A stretch of 64,000 nucleotides of DNA, taken from assembly GCF_964204645.1 (NCBI RefSeq), contig NC_134025.1:8315001-8379000 (forward strand), written 5' to 3'. This DNA is from Tubulanus polymorphus. Its lineage: Eukaryota; Nemertea; Palaeonemertea; Tubulaniformes; Tubulanidae. The position numbers and the translations under genes are program-made. This document shows positions 10,550-20,324 of this stretch, piece by piece. The stretch's first letter is position 1; every line of letters begins with the position of its first letter. Under the pieces are notes generated by a model that ran no database searches, was not told the DNA's origin, and saw nothing but the letters and a program-made list of their open reading frames with translations.

Positions 10550-13450
10550 GTTGGGGATCATTTTGTATTGGGGATGCAGGCATGTTGAGTTGGATTTTCG
10601 TTTTTCACATATTTTTCGTGCTGGCTCATACACTGGTAACAATGAACTCCTTGGCCATCTGAAATAGAAAGGAATAGCTACATTTCACTTAGCTATGCAT
10701 AGGATCACTTAACCTTTGAAAGAGACAGTAGCATAAGTATTTCCCATAGGGTGCATGTAAAGTTGCTTTCCATTCATTCCTCTGTGAAATCATCACCATC
10801 CCTGCTAATGTGGGCTTCTCTGTTTTTACTGTGTGGCTTTCATATACTGTATTGTATATGTACCGTCCCAAAACTGCAGTTTGTCTTTTGTATATGTATT
10901 GTTATGATACTGCTTTTTCCACTTAAACATGCAATCCAAGAGTGCATTTCTCTATCATAGATATGGTGTTGGTACTTACTATTGAATGTATACCAATTTA
11001 CATATTGGAAATATAATGCAGCCACCATTTTCAGGGTTAGTTTTGATTGTGAATTTATTATAAAACAACGTCAACTAAATCAACTAGGTTTTTCCTGTAA
11101 ATTTACTTGTCCAGATATATTTTTCTAGATATAGTGTAGTTTAATATGCTAATGTAGATCCATCTTAATCACATCACCACCTTTCATATTACATATCAAA
11201 GCATTCACCATTACATAATTATTCCTTGGTCCCAGACTAACTGAAAGAATCGTGAGGGCCAACTTTTCAAAACTTAAATTGGCCTTCTATGTACTCTTAT
11301 CATTTTTGGCAGCTAGGTTGGGACCACACGTTGCTGTGCCGTGACTTCAATTTCACTGATTTTCAGTGTTATAAAGCCTTCTCTGTGTATAATAAATGCG
11401 TATTCATATAGAAATTTCTGCTCTCCTCTCCATTAAATGATGTGTTATGCTTTCCATTTCTTGACCAGGTTTGGATTTTATCATTTTTATCTGTTGTCAT
11501 CCATGTGACATTTTTTCATATTGTTTGTTTTTATTCATATATCAATGATATATTATTCAACTAATTCTAGTTTGTCAGCTATTCAGCAATAACATTTTAT
11601 GCCACATCTTGCATGAAAAAATTATTAGGAGTCTGTGACGTTGTTTTATATTTGTATATACTTGGTGGGAATACCTGTCGTAAAACATGTCTTGAGCCCT
11701 AAGCGCCATCAGTAGCAGATCTGATACCACGATAATAACAGCCAATTTGGATAGATGGCGCATGGGCATAGACAAGTGATATCTTAAGCTTGATATTTCT
11801 CATTTGAACTGATGCATTTGTTCTAATGCCTCTGAAATTCCACTTTGATTTCATAGGTAGATTGACCAACTAGCAATCAGTTCGTTAATATTATTCTTAG
11901 AGGAAATATATGCTTATTCGTTCATCAATTCAATATTCACCCCTGGAAATATTTGTGTGTGTCCTGTCTTTGTCTCAAATGGAGCTTTTCGTGTCATGTT
12001 TAGCGCAAATATGCATAGCAAGATTATCACATTTCTCAATAGACCCTTCTAGAAAAGATGGCTGAAAAAATTCCTGATGCAGTTTGACAATATTGATAGC
12101 AGCTATCTATTCTGGAAGCGAAGATAAATAGTCATTCTTATTCCAATCTGCACATTATTGTCAATTTTCTGATTGAATGGAAATATCATTCATCATTGAC
12201 AAAACTTTTCATACATGTAGATCAACTTAAGATTATTTTTTGTATGAGCCAGACAGTTGCATGTAGACTACGAAGAATGCCTAAAACCATTGCAGTACCA
12301 GTATGCTTGCAAGACTTTGATATGATAAAGAATAGGTGACTGCGAGAATTGACTGAAAAGTGCCTTGATATGAATACATATTGGATGATTAATATTTGAA
12401 AATAATATCCTGCAAGTGCATTAAAACCTTGCTAGGTGAACACCTCTCTTTAGTGAACTGTGAACACTTTTTCTGGGGTAAAAGGTCGAATTTACCTCCC
12501 TGAATGAACAGTGGTTATGTGCCAACCTGGCTGATTAGTCAATTGGCCATTTCAAGTCTTGCATTCAGGTCAGCCATTGTTCAAATCTAGCTACCTTAAG
12601 CATATTGTACCTGGTATTTCCATTTACCTGATGAAGTACTATACACTAGCAGCAAAAGCTTGTACTGTTTATAAGAACTAGTTAACTTACTAAGTACTAC
12701 ACATCTTCACGTTTACTATTTAAGTATGTGTGACCATTACTTTCTTAAAAAATTGAAAAGATTGGTAATTTTTACTTAAATGAAAGCCCATTTTGGTCAT
12801 AATATCAGTTAAGCATTTGGCTTAATTTGTAGTTGTGGATTGGTAGGACACTTACGTGTCACCCCATGCTGTATTACATCGTGACCCTCCCTATAGAGAC
12901 CACCTCCAATAGTGAACACTTAGTCCCTCAGGCATTCACTATAGAGAGGTTTTACTGTATGAAAAAGTGCTTTGCATGATATTTTTGTTTTTTATAATTT
13001 TTGATTTGTTGCTAGACTTTAAGGGAAGTTGAAAAATTATAATGTATCCCCTGTATTTTTTGTTTTTTGCAGGTGTATATTTCTTCATAATTTTCATGTG
13101 ATATGTAGCTAACAAGGATGTATTTTTAAGTGTCTCTAATACTGCATGGTCTGTAGGCTATGAGATATTAGTCAGTAAAATATTTGCATGCTCATTTTGT
13201 CAGGTCTGTGTGCGAGATATGTTACATGATGACATTTATTTATCACTTCTGAAGTTAATGCAAGAATCAGCATACACCCTGAAAATATATAATATATCAA
13301 CTTTTTTTCTGGGCCATAATTTTAGATTATAAGAACGTTAAATGTTCAATTCCTTCTGCTAAGTTTAAGTTTTCAAATGGGTACATTGCAACCAAACTCT
13401 GAAAGGATGTATACTGTAGATTAAGTTATATTTTCCCATTTGGCTTGTAG
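10550..13450 (+). other. Intron 6 (2.9 kb)
   Basis: Long AT-rich intron. It contains a degraded pogo/Tigger-like element (12419-12957, separate entry). I see no other coding signal on either strand. Confidence 0.6.
12419..12957. mobile_element. Degraded pogo/Tigger-like non-autonomous element
   Basis: The left end reads CATTAAAACCTTGCTAGGTG and the reverse complement of the right end reads CAGTAAAACCTCTCTATAGT. These align as imperfect terminal inverted repeats and resemble the CAGTAAAACCTC..AGTGAAC ends known from pogo/Tigger elements. More GTGAACAC copies sit just inside both ends. About 540 bp, no transposase ORF. The TA target site is kept on the right only, so the copy is old. Confidence 0.5.
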
Positions 13451-13831
13451 CAGTGGAAGAGGTGGGGCCTGTAGATGTGACCATTGATGTCACTGATGCT
13501 CCTGTTACTGTAGAAACAGTTGCCCAAGGGATCACCATTACCACAGAAGATATCAAACCCAAATTCATCCAACCTCTCAAGGATCTAGACATAGATGAAG
13601 GAAAGCCTGCTTTATTTGAGTGCCAAGTCATTGCATCACCACAACCAGAAATTACTTGGCTTCTCGATGGGGAAGCACTTACCGATACTGCTATCTACAC
13701 AATGGTTTATGAAGATGGTGTTTGTAAGATGACTATTCAAGAGACCTTCCCAGAAGATGAGGGGCAGTACACATGCCAAGCTGTGAATACAATAGGTCAA
13801 GACACTACAAGTTGTGAGCTATATATCAGAG
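13451..13831 (+). CDS. Exon 7: linker plus Ig domain 3
   Basis: Acceptor GCTTGTAG at 13450, donor AGAG|GTAGGT after 13831, phase 1 to 1. After about 35 linker residues (VEEVGPVDVTIDV...) comes a complete I-set Ig: PKFIQPLKDL, FECQVIASPQPEITW, then EDEGQYTCQAVN. Both disulfide cysteines and the Trp are present, one of the few fully canonical Ig domains here. Confidence 0.92.
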
Positions 13832-14943
13832 GTAGGTGAACTATTCTCCAATTATACATTTAATAATAGATACATTTTGAAAATGGTATGAAGGAAAAGG
13901 TAATCTAAACATTGATTACTTCTACTTTCTTTTTCTGTTAATTTTGTGTTAAAGTTGTATTTCCAATGATAATTTTGATAATATGATTTGATATAAGCCA
14001 TTAACGTGAAACTAATATACACATTGAAATGGCTGGTTTTTTGTTTATAACACTTTCTCTTCTGCCTATCATCTTTTAACTCAAAATGTGGCATGCAGTT
14101 ATGAAATGTGAACGCAGCAGCAATTGCACAATATCAGCAGCGCTTGTTATCTATTTCAGTTGATATATAGATGATTTCTGCTCATTGTTATTTTCAGTAG
14201 AAAAGCATAATCACACAAATGTTTAATTCAAATAATGTTGCATGTGAATTTGCAGCGTTCCAGTATGCATTGATTTATTCGCAGAAATAATTTCTGCATG
14301 GCGTAAATTAGTGCGCAGCGCATGTCTTTTCAGGAGAATAGGTTATCTTATGTTCTTGACTCACTGCCTTTTGGAGAAATGTGTAAAAAACAGGTGGGCT
14401 TACTTAATGTTATTCATTTGGCATGTTGACAAATTGATTATCTTGTTTCATTCTGTTCTATCATAAATATATGTTTATACAAATTTTTGAAACTATGGAT
14501 TACAAATCGACTCCTAAATACTAAGCTATTTCTGTGACATTTAAGTAATCTGTAGATTTGTGTCTCAATTTCGAAGTTTACTACAATACTACCTTAGACA
14601 CCTACCGGTAGCAAAGCAGAGATGCTAGTTTTCCGGAAATATCCGGAATTCCGGAAATTTAGGATCGCCGATGTCAATTCCGGAAATTCTATGAGAATTC
14701 CTCGCGGCGACCAGTAATGGCACGGACCGTAAAAGCGTTCGTTTGCTTGTACTCGTCGTCGCTTCTGTGTTATTTTATCTTGGTCTCCGTTTCCGAGGAT
14801 GTTCTGCTACAATGTATATATGTGTGCTTGTGGTGGTATCTGTGCGTGCGTAGGTGGAGTGCCACTGTTGTGACGCCATTTCCAATTATCTTTACGCGCA
14901 GTTGTACATCGTCCCGCTGACGGCCAACAATGTGAAGATGCAC

Positions 14944-14994
14944 GTGGTAATAATTAAGATGATATTTAATAAATATCATCTTAATTATAACCAT
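14944..14994. repeat. Inverted repeat / hairpin inside the hAT-like element
   Basis: AATTAAGATGATATTT pairs with AAATATCATCTTAATT around a 3-base loop (AAT). Arms of 16 perfect bases extend to about 24 with a few mismatches. It could be a subterminal structure or a nested palindromic insertion. Confidence 0.8.
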
Positions 14995-15071
14995 GCGCGT
15001 GCTATGTCCTGAGGCACGCAGCTTTGTAACTTTCTTTTTGCCTGCAGCTGTCAAGCGGGACGGTCTGCAAA

Positions 15072-15461
15072 ATGAGCACGCACGGAAAGATTGTCAGTCG
15101 GGAGTCGGCCGATATAAAGGCAATTGACAGCGGTATAAAAAATAAATTTAACTGGCACTGGCTAGAGTGTAAGGACAGTAACGGGGACTACTTATCGAAC
15201 TACATTCGTAAGTTAGACTTAGCTGGCGTGGCGTACTGCGTCGTTTGTAAAGACCAGGTCAAATACGGTAGTGGCGGGAAAAAAGATATTCTTCGTCACC
15301 CGGATAGCGCGCGGCATAAGAAGGCAGCGAGAGATGTGAAGCACAACGAATGCCTGCCGTCGTATTTTCAGATGAAAGATGCCGATCGTGATACTGCATC
15401 TCCGGTGATGCAAAAACGCAAAATTTTTCCTGGGGAGAATTTTTCTGACCCCCCGTTCTAA
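15072..15461 (+). CDS. BED-like zinc-finger fragment of a transposase (129 aa)
   Basis: ATG at 15072 after CTGCAAA, stop at 15459-15461 just inside the right end of the element. It carries C-x2-C-x16-H-x5-H: CVVC at residues 56-59 and His76/His82 in ILRHPDSARHKKA, preceded by a WLECKDSNGDYLSNYIRK-type segment. Such N-terminal fingers bind DNA in hAT-type transposases. The catalytic RNase-H-like domain and C-terminal dimerisation region are absent, so it cannot act as a transposase by itself. Whether it is expressed is unknown. Confidence 0.6.
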   Translation: MSTHGKIVSRESADIKAIDSGIKNKFNWHWLECKDSNGDYLSNYIRKLDLAGVAYCVVCKDQVKYGSGGKKDILRHPDSARHKKAARDVKHNECLPSYFQMKDADRDTASPVMQKRKIFPGENFSDPPF

Positions 15462-15713
15462 ATTCCGGAATTTTGGTACTTTGGCCCTAGCATCTCTGGC
15501 AAAGGTGCTGCCATAGTTTTATTAATTTTAGAATTACCTAAAATTGTTGCATGATATATTGTCTTGTATTAATTGATCTTAAATGCCTAGGTGCAAGACT
15601 CATTCCTGTGGTATCAATTTCCATTAATAGAATTGAACACTTGTCACTCAATAACAACGGGTTATTATATTTTGTACGATAAACCATGATCATATTCTAT
15701 ATTTCTTTTTAAG

Positions 15714-18700
15714 GATTATCTGAATACAGTGGCGAATCAAGTGAAGAGTCTCAGCCAGAGACCACAGTAAGTAAGGGGTTAGTCTATATAGAGCCCGATG
15801 AAGCATTGACTCATCTGGAAACACTAGCAGTTGACATTGATTCAACTCATCCACTGACTTCTGTTGGCCCAGAAGATGCAACAGTTGGTACTGAACGGAC
15901 TGTTGACATCACGGTTAAAAAAGGAGAAACTGCCCCTTCTGAGACTGTAACACTAGTCGTAGACAAGGCCGATAAGAAACCCAAAAAGGAAACACTTGTT
16001 GGTCCAGAAGAGGTTACAGTTGGTACTGAACAGATTGTTGACATCACGGTAAAAGAAGGAGAAACTGCCCCATCTGAAACTGTGACACTTGTTGTAAATA
16101 AGGCGGATAAGAAGCCCAAAAAGGAAACACTTGTTGGCCCAGAAGATACAACGGTTAGTGCTGAACAGACTGTTGACATCACGGTAAAAGAAGGAGAAAC
16201 TGCCCCATCTGAGACTGTCACACTTGTTGTAGACAAGGCCGATAAGAAACCCAAAAAGGAGACCCTTGTTGGTCCCGAAGATACAACAGTTAGTGTTGAA
16301 CAGACTGTTGACATCACAGTCAAACAGGGAGAAACTGCCCCATCTGAGACTGTCACACTTGTTGTAGACAAGGCCGATAAGAAGCCCAAAAAAGAGACAC
16401 TTGTTGGCCCAGAAGATACAATGGTTAGTGCTGAACAGACTGTTGACATCACAGTAAAGGAAGGAGAAACTGCCCCATCTGAGACTGTCACACTTGTTGT
16501 AGACAAGGCCGATAAGAAACCCAAAAAGGAAACACTTGTTGGTCCAAAAGAGGCAACAGTTGGTACTGAACAGATTGTTGACATCACAGTAAAAGAGGGG
16601 GAAACTGCCCCATCTGAGACTGTCACACTTGTTGTAGACAAGGCCGATAAGAAACCCAAAAAGGAAACACTTGTTGGTCCGAAAGAGGCAACAGTTGGTA
16701 CTGAACAGATTGTTGACATCACAGTAAAAGAGGGGGAAACTGCCCCATCCGAGACTGTCACACTTGTCGTAGACAAGGCCGATAAGAAACCCAAAAAGGA
16801 AACACTTGTTGGCCCAGAAGATACAATGGTTAGTGCTGAACAGACTGTTGACATCACAGTAAAGGAAGGAGAAACTGCCCCATTTGAGACTGTCACACTT
16901 GTTGTAGACAAGGCCGATAAGAAACCCAAAAAGGAAACACTTGTTGGCCCAGAAGATACAATGGTTAGTGCTGAACAGACTGTTGACATCACAGTAAAGG
17001 AAGGAGAAACTGCCCCATCTGAGACTGTCACACTTGTTGTAGACAAGGCCGATAAGAAGCCCAAAAAAGAGACACTTGTTGGCCCAGAAGATACAACGGT
17101 TAGTGCTGAACAGATTGTTGACATCACAGTAAAAGAGGGAGAAACTGCCCCATCTGAGACTGTCACACTTGTTGTAGACAAGGCCGATAAGAAACCCAAA
17201 AAGGAAACACTTGTTGGCCCAGAAGATACAACGGTTAGTGCTGAACTGATTGTTGACATCACAGTAAAGGAAGGAGAAACTGCCCCATCTGAGACTGTCA
17301 CACTTGTTGTAGACAAGGCCGATAAGAAGCCCAAAAAAGAGACACTTGTTGGCCCAGAAGATACAACGGTTAGTGTTGAACAGACTGTTGACATCACAGT
17401 AAAGGAAGGAGAAACTGCCCCATCTGAGACTGTCACACTTGTTGTAGACAAGGCCGATAAGAAGCCCAAAAAAGAGACACTTGTTGGCCCAGAAGATACA
17501 ACGGTTAGTACTGAACAGATTGTTGACATCACGGTAAAAGAGGGAGAAACTGCCCCATCTGAGACTGTCACACTTGTTGTAGACAAGGCCGATAAGAAAC
17601 CCAAAAAGGAAACACTTGTTGGCCCAGAAGATACAATGGTTAGTGCTGAACAGACTGTTGACATCACAGTAAAGGAAGGAAAAACTGCCCCATCTGAGAC
17701 TGTCACACTTGTTGTAGACAAGGCCGATAAGAAGCCCAAAAAAGAGACACTTGTTGGCCCAGAAGATACAATGGTTAGTGCTGAACAGACTGTTGACATC
17801 ACAGTAAAGGAAGAAGAAACTGCCCCATCTGAGACTGTAACTCTAGATGTAGACAAGGCCGATAAGAAACCCAAAAAGGAGACCCTTGTTGGTCCAGAAG
17901 ATACAACGGTTAGTGCTGAACTGACTGTTGACATCACAGTCAAGGAAGGAGAAACTGCCCCATCTGAGACTGTCACACTTGTTGTAGACAAGGCCGATAA
18001 GAAACCCAAAAAGGAAACACTTGTTGGTCCAAAAGAGGCAACAGTTGGTACTGAACAGATTGTTGACATCACAGTAAAAGAGGGGGAAACTGCCCCATCT
18101 GAGACTGTCACACTTGTTGTAGACAAGGCTGATAAGAAACCCAAAAAGGAAACACTTGTTGGTCCAAAAGAGGCAACAGTTGGTACTGAAGAGATTGTTG
18201 ATATCACAGTAAAAGAAGGAGAAACAGCCCCATCTGAGACTGTCACACTTGTTGTAGACAAGGCCGATAAGAAACCCAAAAAGGAAACACTTGTTCGTCC
18301 AAAAGAGGCAACAGTTGGTACTGAACAGATTGTTGATATCACAGTAAAAGAAGGAGAAACAGCCCCATCTGAGACTGTCACACTTGTTGTAGACAAGGCC
18401 GATAAGAAGCCCAAAAAGGAAACACTTGTTGGTCCAGAAGATACAACGGTTAGTGCTGAACAGACTGTTGACATCACGGTAAAAGAAGGAGAAACTGCCC
18501 CATCTGAGACTGTCACACTTGTTGTAGACAAGGCCGATAAGAAGCCCAAAAAGGAAACACTTGTTGGTCCAGAAGATACAACGGTTAGTGTTGAACAGAC
18601 TGTTGACATCACAATAAAGGAAGGAGAAACTGCCCCATCTGAGACTGTCACACTTGTTGTAGACAAGGCCGATAAGAAACCCAAAAAGGAAACACTTGTT

Positions 18701-20192
18701 GGTCCAAAAGAGGCAACAGTTGGTACTGAACAGACTGTTGACATCACTGTAAGGGAAGGAGAAACTGCCCCATCTGAGACTGTCACACTTGGTGTAGAGA
18801 CTGTCACACTTGGTGTAGACAAGGCCGATAAGAAGCCCAAAAAGGAGACCCTTGTTGGTCCAGAAGATACAACAGTTAGTGTTGAACAGACTGTTGACAT
18901 CACAGTCAAACAGGGAGAAACTGCCCCATCTGAGACTATCACACTTGTTGTAGACAAGGCCGATAAGAAACCCAAAAAGGAAACGCTTGTTTGTCCAAAA
19001 GAGGCAACAGTTGGTACTGAACAGACTGTTGACATCACAGTAAGGGAAGGAGAAACTGCCCCATCTGAGACTGTCACACTTGGTGTAGACAAGGCCGATA
19101 AGAAGCCCAAAAGGGAGACCCTTGTTGGCCCAGAAGATACAACGGTTAGTGCTGAACAGACTGTTGACATCACAGTAAAGGAAGGAGAAACTGCCCCATC
19201 TGAGACTGTCACACTTGTTGTAGACAAGGCCGATAAGAAACCCAAAAAGGAAACACTTGTTGGTCCAGAAGAGGCAACAGTTGGTACTGAACAGATTGTT
19301 GACATCACAGTAAAAGAGGGGAAAACTGCCCCATCTGAGACTGTCACACTTGTTGTAGACAAGGCCGATAAGAAGCCCAAAAAGGAGACACTTGTTGGTC
19401 CAGAAGAGACAATAGTTGGTACTGAACAGATTGTTGACATCACGGTAAAAGAACGAGAAACTGCCCCATCTGAGACTGTCACACTTGTTGTAGACAAGGC
19501 CGATAAGAAACCCAAAAAGGAGACAATTGTTGGTCCAGAAGATACAACAGTTAGTGCTGAACAGATTATTGACATCACATTTAAAGAAGGAGAAACTGCC
19601 CCATCTGAAACTGTGACACTTGTTGTAGATAAGGTTGATAAGAAGCCAAAAAAAGAGACACTTGTTGGCCCAGAAGATACAACAGTTAGTGCTGAACAGA
19701 CTGTTGACATTACAGTAAAAGAAGGAGAAACTGCCCCATCTGAAACTGTCACTCTTGTTGTAGACAAGGCGGATAAGAAGCCCAAAAAGGAGACACTTGT
19801 TGGCCCAGAGGAGCCAACAGTTGGCACTGAACAGAGTGTTAACATCACAGTCAAAGAGGGGGAAACTGCCCCATCTGAGACTGTCACACTTGTTGTAGAC
19901 AAGGCCGATAAGAAGCCCAAAAAAGAGACACCTGTTGGCCCAGAGAGTACAACGGTTATTACTGAACAGATTGGCGACATCACAGTAAAAGAAGGAGAAA
20001 CTGCCCCATCTGAGACTGTAATACTAGATGTAGACAAAGCTGATAAGAAGCCCAAAAAGGAGACACTTGTTGGACCAGAAGCTACAACGGTTGGTACTGA
20101 ACAGACTGTTGACATCACTTTGAAAGAAGAAATTGCCCCATCTGAATCAGTTGATTCAACAGACATAATTGAACTTAAACGGCCAGCAATTG
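15714..20192 (+). CDS. Exon 8: 32-unit PEVK-like array exon
   Basis: Acceptor TTTTTAAG at 15713, donor ATTG|GTAAGT after 20192, phase 1 to 1, 4479 bp. About 50 acidic residues (GLSEYSGESSEESQPETT...) lead into 32 copies of a 45-residue unit with VGPEDTTVSAEQTVDITVKE, GETAPSETVTLVVDK and ADKKPKKETL. Composition is dominated by E, K, T, V, D and P, with no Cys- or Trp-bearing folded domain. By analogy it would be an elastic or entropic spring. The alternation of an acidic VDITVKEGE segment and a basic KADKKPKKE segment resembles the charge alternation of titin PEVK modules. The opposite strand happens to be open throughout, which I attribute to the repeat. Confidence 0.93.
15863..20145 (+). repeat. 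32 x 135-bp tandem array
   Basis: Unit starts (GTTGGCCCA/GTTGGTCCA) fall at 15863, 15998 and so on to 20069, which is 31 x 135 plus one 21-bp insertion. Two subtypes are interspersed: PEDTTVSAEQ and P(K/E)EATVGTEQ. Some adjacent units are almost identical (for example near 16538-16800 and 17990-18400). The last unit is shortened. Confidence 0.95.
18776..18817 (+). repeat. 21-bp perfect tandem duplication inside one repeat unit
   Basis: GAGACTGTCACACTTGGTGTA occurs twice back to back and adds seven residues (VETVTLG) to one unit. It is the only break in the 135-bp lattice. Confidence 0.95.
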
Positions 20193-20324
20193 GTAAGTAC
20201 ATAAACTTTTTTATTGTAACTGTTAGCTATCAACACCAAATATCTACCTTGCTGTATTGATTGATATTTGCCATAAAGTGTTTTTCAAATATAAACATCA
20301 AGCTTATAACAATCTTTTATGTAG

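Larger units (their letters stand above)
14617..15498 (+). mobile_element. Short hAT-like DNA transposon remnant, 882 bp
   Basis: The ends are CAGAGATGCTAG (14617-14628) and its exact inverted complement CTAGCATCTCTG (15487-15498). GCAAAG lies directly outside both ends (14611-14616 and 15499-15504), a 6-bp direct duplication. CAG-type ends with a BED-like zinc-finger ORF fit the hAT superfamily, although hAT duplications are usually 8 bp. CCGGAA-rich motifs occur inside both ends. Full hAT transposases exceed 500 residues, so this is an internally deleted or captured copy. Its CpG content contrasts with the surrounding intron. Confidence 0.72.
13832..15713 (+). other. Intron 7 (1.9 kb) carrying a hAT-like insertion
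   Basis: AT-rich intron interrupted at 14617-15498 by a more GC- and CpG-rich mobile element (separate entry). The remainder shows nothing I can support. Confidence 0.65.

Noticed and set aside
10550-10662. Extension of exon 6 to the stop at 10662
   Set aside because: The tail is hydrophobic and unlike the acidic linkers; the donor at 10549 gives the phase needed for exon 7.
14717-14920. 67-codon ORF in the left half of the hAT-like element
   Set aside because: No recognisable motif and no link to the zinc-finger ORF; likely chance.
15863-20145. Regular repeats suggestive of a CRISPR array
   Set aside because: Units are contiguous 135-bp coding repeats without unique spacers, in a eukaryotic spliced gene.
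15847-20202. A 1451-codon open frame on the - strand opposite exon 8
   Set aside because: It mirrors the 135-bp unit, which lacks stop codons in that antisense frame; 32 copies then keep it open. The product would be a Ser/Thr/Val-rich periodic sequence with no domain, while the + strand has matched splice sites and phases. Antisense RNA data would be needed to revive it.
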